Source of the DNA: a bacterium
GTDB lineage: Bacteria; Planctomycetota; B15-G4
Reading direction: 5' to 3'
DNA length: 60,063 nucleotides
Assembly: GCA_030428785.1 (NCBI GenBank)
Contig: JAUIEF010000010.1
Location: forward strand, 1-60,063
Shown here in pieces: positions 8,216-16,704 of the stretch. The notes under the pieces are model-generated. The model was not told the origin of the DNA, searched no databases, and saw only the letters and a program-made list of their open reading frames with translations. Made by a program: the position numbers and the translations under genes. The number at the start of each line of letters is the position of its first letter. Position 1 is the first letter of the stretch.

Positions 8216-10175
8216 AGAATCCCAGCGTGAGGAGCTGCCGGACGCTGCTCGGACGGGCGAGGTAGTTGTCGCCGGCCGCCAGCCGGGAGAGCACGGGGCG
8301 CCGCTCGTCGTCCAGGAGCTGGCCCATCGCGACGACGGCGTAGGTCGTCGTGACGCCCGTCGTGCCGGACTTCTCGATCATGCGGAGCAGCGGGCCGATG
8401 GCGTCGGCGTCGCCCATGAAGGCGATGCCGAGGGCGGCCGAGCTCGCCACGAACGGGTTCTTCGTCGTGCGCATGAGCTGGAGGAGCTGGGGCACCGCCG
8501 TCGCCCGACCGAGCACGCCGAGGCCCAGCGCGATGTGCCGCTGGACCTCCGGGTTGTCCGTGCGGGACAGCGCCTCCGCGAGCAGGGTGCCTGCGTCCGG
8601 GTGGCCCGTGAGGCCGAGCCCCAGGGCGGCCTGCGCCGCGAGCTGCGTGTTCTTGCCGTCGAGCGCGCCCGCGAGCGCCTCGAGCACGGTCTCCCAGGGC
8701 CACGAGCCCTCGGGCCGTCCCGCGCCCTGGTCGCCGCAGAGACCGAGCGCGATGAGGTACGCGCCGGCCGTCTCGACGTTCGACTCCTTCTCGAGGCGCT
8801 GCGCGAGCAGGACCGGGACGTCGCCGCGCGGGTCCGCGCGCTCGCACAGGCCGAGGCCCAGGGCGAGCCACGGCCGCATGTCGGTGCGCGGCGTCGCGAA
8901 GGAGGCGGACAGCGCGGCGCGCGCGCGGTCGCCGCCGATGCGGCCCAGGGACACGGCGGCGAAGTGTCGCGTCGGGCCGTCCGTGTCGTCGAGCAGGCCG
9001 GCGAGCCGGTCGACGACCTCGGGCAGGCCGCGGTGTCCGACGAGCCCCAGCGCCACGACCGCCGCGCGCTTCGGCTCCTGCGACGCGTCGAGGATGCGCA
9101 GGAGCGCGGGGATCGTGCCGGGGTCGCCGAGGCGGCCGAGGGCCGTCGCGCCCGACGCGCGCACGAACTCGGCGCGGCCCTTGTCGAGCGCGATGGCGGT
9201 GAGCGCCGGGATGCACTCGACGGACCCGAGCAGGCCGGCGGCGTCGCAGGCCGCGGCGAGGATCTCGTTGGGCAGGTCGTCCGGCTCCTGGAGCAGCCGC
9301 TCGACGAGCGCGCTCGGCGCCGGGTCCCCGCGCAGCGCGGCGGTGAGCAGCGCGACGCCGCGGTCCTCGTCGGAGATGGAGCCCGTGTCGAGGAGCGAGC
9401 GGCCGAGCGCGGAGTCGTCCGCGATGTTCATGAGGAGGTACGAGGAGCGCCCCGTCTCGAGCACGCCCATCGCGAGCATCGACGCGCGGCGGACCTCGAA
9501 GCTCCGGTCGCGGAGCAACGCGCGGGCGACGTCGGCGCCCTGGTCGTCCTGGAGCTTTGCGAGCGACACGACGGCCGAGGCGCGCACCGCGGTGTCGCCG
9601 GTGCGCGTGAGCTCGCGGAGCACGGGCAGCACCTCGGCGCGGACGAGGCGGTCCGTCGCGGAGAGGCGCTCACGGAGGGCGTCCTCCGACTCCTCGACGC
9701 GACCCTGGCCCGTGATGGGGGCGTCCCGCACGCGGCGGAGCTCGATGAAGTCGAACTTGTTGGTCTCCCACCAGTCGATCCAGGAGTCGCGCACGGTGGA
9801 GGAGGTCACGGCGGCCGCGCGGGCGGGCGCGCCGCCGCGGATCGCGCCGGTCGCCGCGCCACCGCGGCTCGTCCGACCTCCGCCGCCGCCCGAGGCGCCG
9901 CCCGCGGGCTGCGACACGCCGCCGTCCCCGGCGCCCGCGCCGCCGCCGGGCACGCCCTGGTCGCCGGGCGGGGTGAACTGGCCGCCGCCGCCCGTCGGAG
10001 GCGTGGTGATCGACCCGCCGCCGCTGCCGCCGGGCGACGGGAAGAAGGGGGACACGACGCGCGCGACGCCGCCGCCGACGGCGCCGCCGCCGGGGTCGAT
10101 GCCCTGTGCGGCGCCGGTCGACGACACGGTCGCGAGCGCGAGGAGCGCGAGGAGGGATCGGGTCCAGGCAGGCAT
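8214..10175 (-). CDS. Exported HEAT-repeat protein with Gly-rich linker
   Basis: At 653 residues, it has a signal peptide (hydrophobic core LLALLALATVSS, cleavage near GAAQ), then about 110 residues of Gly/Pro/Ser-rich low-complexity sequence, then about 520 residues of HEAT/PBS-lyase-type helical repeats (recurring ALGLLG, AASLGRIGG, AALGLGL, AALGIAFMGD). It is probably a periplasmic or surface scaffold that binds other proteins. GGAGG on the coding strand 6 bases before ATG 10175 supports the start. It heads a unit of three genes with the squalene-cyclase-like and radical SAM proteins. Confidence 0.85.
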   Translation of the reverse strand: MPAWTRSLLALLALATVSSTGAAQGIDPGGGAVGGGVARVVSPFFPSPGGSGGGSITTPPTGGGGQFTPPGDQGVPGGGAGAGDGGVSQPAGGASGGGGGRTSRGGAATGAIRGGAPARAAAVTSSTVRDSWIDWWETNKFDFIELRRVRDAPITGQGRVEESEDALRERLSATDRLVRAEVLPVLRELTRTGDTAVRASAVVSLAKLQDDQGADVARALLRDRSFEVRRASMLAMGVLETGRSSYLLMNIADDSALGRSLLDTGSISDEDRGVALLTAALRGDPAPSALVERLLQEPDDLPNEILAAACDAAGLLGSVECIPALTAIALDKGRAEFVRASGATALGRLGDPGTIPALLRILDASQEPKRAAVVALGLVGHRGLPEVVDRLAGLLDDTDGPTRHFAAVSLGRIGGDRARAALSASFATPRTDMRPWLALGLGLCERADPRGDVPVLLAQRLEKESNVETAGAYLIALGLCGDQGAGRPEGSWPWETVLEALAGALDGKNTQLAAQAALGLGLTGHPDAGTLLAEALSRTDNPEVQRHIALGLGVLGRATAVPQLLQLMRTTKNPFVASSAALGIAFMGDADAIGPLLRMIEKSGTTGVTTTYAVVAMGQLLDDERRPVLSRLAAGDNYLARPSSVRQLLTLGF

Positions 10176-10232
10176 CTTCGACCTCCGGCACGAAGCGGCG
10201 GCGGACGGGGGAGAGCGACGCCGGGGTCGTCG

Positions 10233-10238
10233 AGTATA
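10233..10238 (-). promoter_or_regulatory. -10 hexamer TATACT upstream of the HEAT-repeat gene
   Basis: On the minus strand TATACT lies 57 bases before ATG 10175. It matches the bacterial -10 consensus in five of six positions, which stands out in GC-rich DNA. No convincing -35 box is visible. Confidence 0.45.
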
Positions 10239-10355
10239 GCGCCGGGGAGGCGCCGCTTCGTCGGGGGACCCGGCGCGTCCGCACGGGTGCTCGACGGAGT
10301 GGACGCGGGGGCGACGCGCGTTCCGACAGCGCGGCCCGCGCCGCGCCCCGGTCCC

Positions 10356-10383
10356 TCAAGTCACCCCGGGGGCGGGACGAATG
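10356..10383 (+). promoter_or_regulatory. Sigma-28-like promoter candidate of the secretion operon (TCAAGT-N16-CGA)
   Basis: TCAAGT at 10356-10361 is followed after exactly 16 bases by CGAATG at 10378. Two pilin transcription units (at 44221-44245 and 44931-44955, minus strand) show the same arrangement. FliA/WhiG-type promoters read TAAA-N15/16-GCCGATAA, and this element fits that geometry with one mismatch in the -35 part. Predicted transcription start is near 10390, about 55 bases before ATG 10445. Confidence 0.4.
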
Positions 10384-10444
10384 CTGGGACTCCTCGCCCG
10401 AACACCGGGGCGCCGGATCCACGGCCCCGACGGAGACACCTCCC

Positions 10445-10975
10445 ATGAAACGCCCCAGCACCCGCCGTCCGCAGCACGCCCGCCAGCGCGGCTCGAGCTT
10501 CGCCGAGCTCATGCTCGCGACGCTCATCGTCGGCACGACGATCGTCGCCTCGATCTCCTCGATGTCCGAGTCGGCGGAGGTCTACCACTTCTTCTCCGAC
10601 GGCCCGCACGAGGCGCTCATGCTCGCCCAGGAGATCCACGAGGCGGCGCTCCTGCTCCCGTGGGAGGCGCCGGCCGGCGCGGACGCGAACTTCGGCCCGG
10701 ACGTCGTGACGCTCTGGGACCTCGACGAGGAGGAGTTCGACCCGCCGCGGTCCGCCGAGTACGAGGTCATCCTCAGCCACGTGTCGTGGGAGCAGCACGT
10801 CGAGGTGCGCGTCGTCGACGCCGACGACCCGACCGTCGAGGTCGACCCGGACACGTTCGAGGGCGAGACGCTCACCGAGCTCGCCGTGACCGTGTTCAAG
10901 GGCAGCGGCGAGGCCGGCACCTTCAAGTGGTGGATCAGCGAGCCCGGCGTCGACGACGCCGTCGCGGGCATCTGA
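10445..10975 (+). CDS. Prepilin-like protein (GspI/J-type pseudopilin), first gene of the secretion operon
   Basis: At 176 residues, the protein carries a prepilin N-terminus: basic leader ending in QRG, cleavage before SSFAELMLATLIVGTTIVAS, with Glu at position +5 and a following hydrophobic helix. It is a minor pseudopilin of a type II secretion or type IV pilus-like machine, processed by a prepilin peptidase not found in this window. The globular part ends with TFKWWISEPG, similar to the ending TWRWFLTP of the protein at 21161, supporting paralogy. The start at ATG 10445 gives a leader of normal length. It is 29 bases from the next gene in an operon running to 23174. Confidence 0.75.
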   Translation: MKRPSTRRPQHARQRGSSFAELMLATLIVGTTIVASISSMSESAEVYHFFSDGPHEALMLAQEIHEAALLLPWEAPAGADANFGPDVVTLWDLDEEEFDPPRSAEYEVILSHVSWEQHVEVRVVDADDPTVEVDPDTFEGETLTELAVTVFKGSGEAGTFKWWISEPGVDDAVAGI

Positions 10976-11004
10976 CGGCCGCCCCGTTCACCGGAGACCA
11001 CGAC

Positions 11005-12006
11005 ATGGACACGAACATGAAGCACCCCGACAACCGCCGCGAGCAGGGCTGGGTCGTCATCGCCAGCCTCATCCTCGCGGGCATCGCCGCCTCGGTCACC
11101 GTGACCTGGGCACGCCACGCGGTCCTCGCCAAGAGCTCGCTCGAGATGGCGCACGGCGCCAGCGAGTCCGAGGAGGCCGCCCGCTCCGGCATCAACCACG
11201 CGCGTGAGCAGATGCGCCAGGGCGACCCGCCCGGCAGCATCGCCGACGGCGAGGAGGACGTCGTCCTCACCGAGGACGGTCACGTCGTGACCATCGAGCG
11301 CGAGGTCGAGGACCACGATCGGCGGAAGCTCAAGACCAAGGCCCACAAGGTCAAGGGCAGCTACACCGACGAGGCCGCCTGCAAGGCCAAGGCCAAGGTC
11401 GTCCCCGAGAGCAACGCCGGCGGCAAGCCGACGCGCTTCCGCAAGAACGACGGCGCCGGCCTGGCGGGCGCGGGCAACGTGCACGTCATCACCGGCACGA
11501 CGACCTACGCCAACACGGAGCTCATCGGGACCTTCATCCTCGAGACCGGCGCGAATCTCACGCTCGACAACGTCGTCGTGCGCGGTGTCATCGTGACGCG
11601 CTCGGGGCTGTCGGAGGACGACCCGAAGCTCACCGGCTCCAGCCGTCCGAGCCTGCACTTCCAGAAGAACGTGCGGATCCTCCCGGACGCGTCGGCGCCG
11701 GACATCGCGATCGTCGGCCCCGACCTCGTTATCACCGCCGACTCCGGCGCACGCCTCGGCATCGAGGGCCAGGTCATCGCCGACGAGATGGACCTGCCGT
11801 GCCGCGGCACGATCGTCGGCATGGTCACGACCGAGACGAGCTCGAACATCAGCTCGAAGTGCAAGCGGCCGGGCTTCGGCCGCGGACCGCAGGATTGGTC
11901 CACGCAGCTCGAGGCCGGAGCCGAGCGTGTCACCAAGATCAGTTTCCCCGCCGAGGACTACACCGAGGCGGAGATGGACGCCATGGAGGGTTGTGATGTC
12001 TTCTGA
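11005..12006 (+). CDS. GspK/PilX-like minor pseudopilin with a beta-rich C-terminal domain
   Basis: This protein has 333 residues. After a short leader ending in EQG comes a hydrophobic segment WVVIASLILAGIAASVTVTW that lacks Glu at +5, a hallmark of GspK, then the helical SEEAARSGINHAREQ region expected of GspK/PilX. Instead of the usual GspK saposin-like fold, the remainder is rich in short beta repeats (VHVITGTTTYANTELIGTF, LTLDNVVVRGVIVT, DLVITADSG) and resembles a beta-solenoid. It ends with GRGPQDWS, shared with the paralogue at 21646 (GRRPQEWS). The ATG lies 12 bases after CCGGAG. It overlaps the next gene by 11 bases. Confidence 0.7.
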   Translation: MDTNMKHPDNRREQGWVVIASLILAGIAASVTVTWARHAVLAKSSLEMAHGASESEEAARSGINHAREQMRQGDPPGSIADGEEDVVLTEDGHVVTIEREVEDHDRRKLKTKAHKVKGSYTDEAACKAKAKVVPESNAGGKPTRFRKNDGAGLAGAGNVHVITGTTTYANTELIGTFILETGANLTLDNVVVRGVIVTRSGLSEDDPKLTGSSRPSLHFQKNVRILPDASAPDIAIVGPDLVITADSGARLGIEGQVIADEMDLPCRGTIVGMVTTETSSNISSKCKRPGFGRGPQDWSTQLEAGAERVTKISFPAEDYTEAEMDAMEGCDVF

Positions 12007-12505
12007 CCGGATCCCCACCCGCCGCGCGCAGCGCGGCTTCACGATCGCGGAGCTCATGGTGAGCATCACCGTGATGGCCTTCCTGGCCGTCATCGCGCTG
12101 CCCAACGCGAGCCCCGACCACGAGCGCCGCCTGGACATGCTCCAGCTGGAGCTCCAGGACGCCATCGACCACGCCCAGTCCCTCGCCTACCACACCGGCG
12201 AGAAGATGAGCGCGTACGTCAACGTGCAGGGCCAGTGGCTGGCGGTCGTCAACGCCCAGGGCGTCCCCCAGGAGGACCCCCTGACCCACAAGATCTACGC
12301 CGTCCGCCTGAGCGACCCCGGCCAGCCCGAGGGCGTCTCCATCGACTACGTGGCGAATCCGCTCAACCGGTCGCTCGTCATGTTCGATGACAGGGGGTCG
12401 CTGGTGTACCCGGTGGACGTCGTCCTGTCCTCCGGGAACGTGAGCCGCACGCTGAGGATCAATACGGCTACGGGTGTGCTCCAGGAGGAGCCGATAAGCG
12501 AGTAG
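11996..12505 (+). CDS. GspH-like minor pseudopilin
   Basis: At 169 residues it has a prepilin N-terminus (RRAQRG, then FTIAELMVSITVMAFLAVIA with Glu at +5) followed by a GspH-like body: a helix with LELQDAIDHAQSLAYHTG, then beta strands YVNVQGQWLAVVN and a C-terminal LRINTATGVLQ. It closely parallels the protein at 22683 in order of elements (AIDHAQSLAYHTG/AVDRARSLARSNR, GNVSRTLRINTATG/GSLRRTFLFDAATG). The start at ATG 11996 overlaps the end of the preceding gene, implying translational coupling. Confidence 0.8.
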   Translation: MSSDRIPTRRAQRGFTIAELMVSITVMAFLAVIALPNASPDHERRLDMLQLELQDAIDHAQSLAYHTGEKMSAYVNVQGQWLAVVNAQGVPQEDPLTHKIYAVRLSDPGQPEGVSIDYVANPLNRSLVMFDDRGSLVYPVDVVLSSGNVSRTLRINTATGVLQEEPISE

Positions 12506-12526
12506 CAACAGCTCCTCGCGCGAGTA

Positions 12527-12532
12527 GGAGGA
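12527..12532 (+). promoter_or_regulatory. Strong Shine-Dalgarno AGGAGG fixing a TTG start
   Basis: AGGAGG lies 7 bases before TTG 12540. No ATG or GTG at suitable spacing gives the conserved N-terminus, so this site decides the start of the GspL-like gene. Confidence 0.7.
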
Positions 12533-12539
12533 AGTCCAC

Positions 12540-13901
12540 TTGAAGGTCCAGAAAGCGAGCAGGATCGGCGTCGTGGTCGCGGATCACGTGCTGCGCGGTG
12601 CCCAGCGGATCGACGGAAAGCTGGTCACCGGCAGCGTGCCCCTCGACACCGACTTCAAGAAGAGCCTCAAGCAGCTGCTCTCGTCCTCCCCGTTCGTGGG
12701 CAAGGACCTGGTGGTGGGGCTCGAGGGCGGCAACGTCCTGGTCGAATCGCTGGTCGTGCCCCCGGGCGCGTCCAAGTCGGCCAAGGCGGTGTGCGCCGAT
12801 CGCCTCAAGGGCGACCCCGTCTTCAACGAGAGCAACGCCGCCCTCGGCGTGGCCGTGGCCGACTCACCGTCGGGCGCCGGCCCGTCGATGGTCATCCACG
12901 CCGCGGTGATCCACTCCCGGATCTCCCAGGTCATGACGGCCTGCCGCGAGCTCCAGCTCCAGGTCCACGCCGTCGAGGCGGCGGCCCTGGCGGCCTGGCG
13001 CGCGTGGTCGGCGGACGGCCTCCAGGTGCGCCTCGTGCGCACCGACAGCGCCGACATCGTGCACGCGGGCATCGACGGCCGGCTCCTCTTCTGCCGCATC
13101 GTCGAGCGTCCCATCTCGCACCTCGAGCTCCGCGCGACGATCAGCCGCGCGGCCTCGCTGCTGTCGACGGACGCCTTCTCGGTGCTCACGTGCAGCGGCA
13201 TCGACGAGGGCGAGCGCCAGGCGATGGAGGCGGCCCTCGGCACGCCCGTCAAGGCGTGTCCCGAGGACATCCAGGACGCCGCCGCCGTCGGTCTCGCGAC
13301 GGACGGCACGATCCTCACCGAGTTCACGCCGCCCGAGGAGCGCAACCTCCGCGTCAAGCGCCAGATCCGCCGCGTGCGGACCTACATGGCGTCGGCCGCG
13401 GGCGTGCTCGTGCTCACGGCGGGGCTGCTCGGGGTCCAGCGCATCGGCAACCTCGAGACGCAGCAGGAGTACCTGCAGGACCGCGTCGAGCAGAGCCAGT
13501 CCGCCGAGCTCGAGCTCGCCGCCAAGCAGGCGGAGCTCATCGCGGAGCAGACGAACTCGGCGCACATGGCGGGTGTCCGTCCCGGGCACCGCATGTCGAT
13601 GCTGTTCAGCCTCATCGCCAACGCCGCGCCCGACGAGCTCCTGCTGGAGACCATCGTCGTGGCCGACGAGAACGACCCCGACCGCGAGGCGGTCGAGGGC
13701 GCCGTCACCGTCCCGCGCCGCCTCATGGCGGAGCTCCACGGGCTCGCGGGCAGCGACGTCGAGGTGCGTGAGTTCGCGGACGCGCTGCTGGGCACGGAGG
13801 CCTTCAGCGACGTCCGCATCGAAGCCAGTCAGCGCGTGATCCTCGCCAACGGCGAGGGCGGAGAGCGGTTCCGCATCCACGCCACCGCGGAGACCCGGTG
13901 A
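12540..13901 (+). CDS. gspL: GspL-like inner-membrane platform protein (PilM-type actin fold plus membrane helix)
   Basis: At 453 residues the N-terminal ~275 residues have the PilM/GspL actin-like pattern (GVVVADHVLRGAQ, DLVVGLEGGNVLVES, VRLVRTDSADIVHAGIDG). One transmembrane helix follows near 280-300 (YMASAAGVLVLTAGLLGV), then a coiled coil (QQEYLQDRVEQSQSAELELAAKQAELIAE begins here) and a PilN-like periplasmic domain. In T2SS, GspL bridges the GspE ATPase to the inner-membrane platform. The TTG start is supported by AGGAGG. The stop TGA overlaps the next start (GTGATG), so it is coupled to the GspM-like gene. Confidence 0.78.
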   Translation: MKVQKASRIGVVVADHVLRGAQRIDGKLVTGSVPLDTDFKKSLKQLLSSSPFVGKDLVVGLEGGNVLVESLVVPPGASKSAKAVCADRLKGDPVFNESNAALGVAVADSPSGAGPSMVIHAAVIHSRISQVMTACRELQLQVHAVEAAALAAWRAWSADGLQVRLVRTDSADIVHAGIDGRLLFCRIVERPISHLELRATISRAASLLSTDAFSVLTCSGIDEGERQAMEAALGTPVKACPEDIQDAAAVGLATDGTILTEFTPPEERNLRVKRQIRRVRTYMASAAGVLVLTAGLLGVQRIGNLETQQEYLQDRVEQSQSAELELAAKQAELIAEQTNSAHMAGVRPGHRMSMLFSLIANAAPDELLLETIVVADENDPDREAVEGAVTVPRRLMAELHGLAGSDVEVREFADALLGTEAFSDVRIEASQRVILANGEGGERFRIHATAETR

Positions 13902-14422
13902 TGTCCCTGTCCAGCAACATCGTCGTCACGGCCGTCGTGCTGCTCGTCGTGTCCGGCGGACTGCTCTACCCCGTGCACAGCTCCATCACGGAGCTCGAGT
14001 CGAGCATCGAGCAGCTCGAGGTCGGCGGCAACATCGAGTCGAACGTGCCGCAGCAGCTCGCCGCGATCCAGGAGGAGCTCGAGGAGCTCCGCGCGCGGCA
14101 GGACGACCGTGACTACGCCCTCTGCCCCGACACGCCCGAGGCGCGCAACGAGTTCGAGACGGCGCTCCAGAAGGAGATCCGCTCCGCGGGACTCGGTCGC
14201 ATCAGCATGGACCGCCAGGCCGGCTTCGGCATCGACGGCGCGCCCAGCTTCAACATCGCGCTCGTGGTCGAGGGCGACGCGTTCCAGCTCCACAGTTTCC
14301 TTCGCGGACTCGAGTCGCTCGAGTGGGTGACCCGCGTCCTCAAGCTCGAGATCCAGCCGGGAGATGTCGAGAGGCGCATCAAGATGCAGATCGCCGTGCT
14401 TCTCGAGAACCACCAGTCATGA
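13901..14422 (+). CDS. gspM: GspM/PilO-like inner-membrane protein
   Basis: At 173 residues it has a short cytoplasmic end, one transmembrane helix (NIVVTAVVLLVVSGGLLYPV), a coiled coil (ITELESSIEQLEVG, EELEELRARQ) and a ferredoxin-like periplasmic domain (FNIALVVEGDAFQLHSFL, LESLEWVTRVLKLEI) typical of PilO/GspM. It should dimerise with the GspL-like protein upstream. A GTG at 13898 is a possible alternative start, but ATG 13901 overlaps the upstream stop in the usual way. Overlaps the next gene by ATGA. Confidence 0.72.
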   Translation: MSLSSNIVVTAVVLLVVSGGLLYPVHSSITELESSIEQLEVGGNIESNVPQQLAAIQEELEELRARQDDRDYALCPDTPEARNEFETALQKEIRSAGLGRISMDRQAGFGIDGAPSFNIALVVEGDAFQLHSFLRGLESLEWVTRVLKLEIQPGDVERRIKMQIAVLLENHQS

Positions 14423-14973
14423 AGACGCCGAACGCCGACCTGGTGTCCTCGCAGGGCGCCTCCAAGGAGAAGAAGCAGCTCGTCGTGCTCGGCGTGCTGG
14501 TGGCCGTGCTCGCCGTCGTGATGGGCGCGCAGTTCTCGTCCGCCGAGGACGGCGTGGCCTCCGCGCAGCCCGCGCTCGCCGAGGCCGTGACCGGTCTCGA
14601 GGGATCCGTCGAGCGGATCAACGAAGGCAAGGACATGCTGTCCGAGGTCCCCGACAACCAGGCGCTCAGCAACGCGTCGGGCGACCAGGGCGTGAAGAAG
14701 AGTCCGTTCCAGAGCTTCTGGAGCTCGGACCAGCCGATCGAGACCACGGTCGAGGAGATCCCCGCGCCGAGCGTGACGCTCAACGGGACGATCACGTCGG
14801 GCCGCAAGCCCGTCGCCATCATCGACGGCCAGACCCGCTTCATCGGCGACCAGATCTCCGGTTGGCGGCTCAAGGACATCGGCAGCCGCGAGGTGAAGCT
14901 CGAGTCGCCGACCAAGGCCGTGGTCACGGTGGCGATGCCGTTGTTGCAACTGAAAAACCGTCGCAACCCCTGA
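14419..14973 (+). CDS. GspC/PilP-like protein
   Basis: At 184 residues it has one transmembrane helix (QLVVLGVLVAVLAVVMGAQF), a variable linker, and a C-terminal HR/PilP-type beta domain (SVTLNGTITSGRKPVAIIDG, FIGDQISGWRLKDIGSREVKLE is the region concerned). In T2SS, GspC links the inner-membrane platform to the secretin; PilP does the same in pili. Its position between the GspM-like protein and the secretin supports this. Start ATG 14419 overlaps the upstream stop. Confidence 0.7.
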   Translation: MKTPNADLVSSQGASKEKKQLVVLGVLVAVLAVVMGAQFSSAEDGVASAQPALAEAVTGLEGSVERINEGKDMLSEVPDNQALSNASGDQGVKKSPFQSFWSSDQPIETTVEEIPAPSVTLNGTITSGRKPVAIIDGQTRFIGDQISGWRLKDIGSREVKLESPTKAVVTVAMPLLQLKNRRNP

Positions 14974-15050
14974 TCCCGCAAGGGCTCAAGGCGTTTTCAC
15001 CGACAGTCGATAGGCGGGGTCTTCCCAGCCATTCCCCGGGTGCTCAGACC

Positions 15051-16697
15051 ATGCGTACTCTCCTGACCTGCCTGCTCGTGTCCGTGCTCGCTCTTCCCGC
15101 GCTCGCGCAGGAAGGCTCCTCGGACAAGATCACCCTCAACGTCCGCGACACGTCGCTCGGTCAGGTCATCGAGCTGATCTCGGTGCAGCAGGGCGTGAAC
15201 ATCATCGCGGGCGTCGACACGAACCGCCCGGTGACGGTGAACTTCTTCGACGCGTCCCTCGAGGAGGCGCTCGACTGGGTGCTCGGCCCGCTCGGCCTCG
15301 GCTGGTACTTCGACGGCAAGGTCTACACGATCCTCGAGTCGGCGCAGATCGACCTGATCCAGCGTCCGCTCGTCGAGCGCATCTACTACCCGAACTACCG
15401 CTCGGCCGCGGAGCTGCAGACCTACCTGGTCAAGTTCCTGTCGGCCTTCGGCAGCATCGTCATCTCCGAGGCGCCGGTCGTCGGTCTCGCCTCGGGCGAG
15501 GACAACACGGGCGGCCTCAACAGCACCTCCCAGGAGATGCTGATCGTCATCGACAACGAGGACGCGCTCGGCCGCATCGACCGCGTCTTCCGCGAGCTCG
15601 ACAAGCGCCCGCGCCAGGTCCTCGTCGAGGCGACGATCGTCCAGGTCATCCTCGACGAGACGAACCGCTTCGGCGTCGACTTCCAGATCCTCGGCGAGGC
15701 GACCTTCCCCGACTTCGAGAGCGACCTCGCGCCGCAGCAGGTCTACAGCGCCCCGACGACCCTCGTGCCCGGCGCGCTGGGCCAGCCCGGCGTCGCGGCC
15801 GGCGCCCCCTTCATCACGCCCGAGGGCACCAAGTCCATCACGCAGGGCGGCTTCACGGACGGCCCGGGCTCGGGCGGCCTGCGCATCGGCTACGTCGGCC
15901 AGGACGTCTCGGTCTTCCTCGAGGCCCTGCAGCAGACGGTCGACACGAACGTGCTCGCGAACACCGAGGTGCTGGCCCTCAACAAGATGCAGGGCGAGAT
16001 CATCATCGGTGGTCGCCTCGGCTACTTCGGCGGCACGACGGTCAGCGACGGCATCAGCCAGCAGACGGTCGAGTTCCTCGAGGTCGGCACGCAGCTCCGC
16101 TTCCGTCCCTTCATCGGCAACGACGGCTTCGTGCGCCTCGAGATCCACCCCGAGCGCAGCAGCGGCATCGTCGACCCGGTGACCGGCCTGCCCACCGAGA
16201 ACACGTCCGAGGTCACGACCAACGTCATGGTGCGTGACGACGAGACGGTTGTCATCGGCGGTCTCATCGAGACGCGCGAGGTGCAGAACATCAGCCGCGT
16301 CCCGTTCCTCGGTTACCTGCCGCTCATCGGCTGGCTCTTCTCGAAGGAGATCACCGAGGTCGAGCGCTCCGAGATCATCGTGATGCTCACCCCGCACATC
16401 CTCGAGGACGGCGAGACCTACGAGGACGGCAGCCTGATCATGGACGAGGCCAAGGAGAACAGCGAGCTGTTCGTCGACGGCTTCGGTCCGGTCGCGCGTC
16501 GCGCCCAGGCCAAGCGCACGATGGACGAGGCCATGGACGCCTTCCAGCGCGGCAACTACTCCGAGGCCCGCGCGCTCTGTGACCGCGTCATCGCCCTCGA
16601 CCCGCTCGCGGACGGTGTCGTCCAGCTCTCGCTGGAGATCGATGCCCGCATGGCCGACCGGCGCGCCCTCGAAGCTGCGGCCAACGGGGGAGAGTGA
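15051..16697 (+). CDS. gspD: Secretin (GspD/PilQ family) with a C-terminal TPR-like extension
   Basis: At 548 residues it forms the outer-membrane channel. A signal peptide covers 1-19 (ALPALAQ at the cleavage site). N domains follow: LNVRDTSLGQVIELISVQQG and VNFFDASLEEALDWVLG, then a KH-like region with MLIVIDNEDALGRIDRVFRELD. The secretin core starts near 190 (VLVEATIVQVILDE) and ends near 455 with VPFLGYLPLIGWLF and SEIIVMLTPHIL. Unusually, the last 60 residues contain a TPR-like unit (MDEAMDAFQRGNYSEARALC, then DRVIALDP), not a normal S-domain. Start ATG 15051 follows a 77-base gap, the longest inside the operon. Seven bases to the STAS gene. Confidence 0.9.
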   Translation: MRTLLTCLLVSVLALPALAQEGSSDKITLNVRDTSLGQVIELISVQQGVNIIAGVDTNRPVTVNFFDASLEEALDWVLGPLGLGWYFDGKVYTILESAQIDLIQRPLVERIYYPNYRSAAELQTYLVKFLSAFGSIVISEAPVVGLASGEDNTGGLNSTSQEMLIVIDNEDALGRIDRVFRELDKRPRQVLVEATIVQVILDETNRFGVDFQILGEATFPDFESDLAPQQVYSAPTTLVPGALGQPGVAAGAPFITPEGTKSITQGGFTDGPGSGGLRIGYVGQDVSVFLEALQQTVDTNVLANTEVLALNKMQGEIIIGGRLGYFGGTTVSDGISQQTVEFLEVGTQLRFRPFIGNDGFVRLEIHPERSSGIVDPVTGLPTENTSEVTTNVMVRDDETVVIGGLIETREVQNISRVPFLGYLPLIGWLFSKEITEVERSEIIVMLTPHILEDGETYEDGSLIMDEAKENSELFVDGFGPVARRAQAKRTMDEAMDAFQRGNYSEARALCDRVIALDPLADGVVQLSLEIDARMADRRALEAAANGGE

Positions 16698-16704
16698 GGC
16701 GCGG

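Noticed and set aside
6252..9216. Extension of the radical SAM frame upstream to 9216
   Set aside because: The extra ~990 codons overlap two genes with clear protein features on the same strand in other frames. The extension is Arg/Pro/Ala-rich without motifs; the true start MKLFNF has normal family length.
6597..10448. A plus-strand frame of nearly 1300 codons
   Set aside because: It is antisense to two minus-strand genes with signal peptides and repeat domains. Composition is that of a shadow frame.
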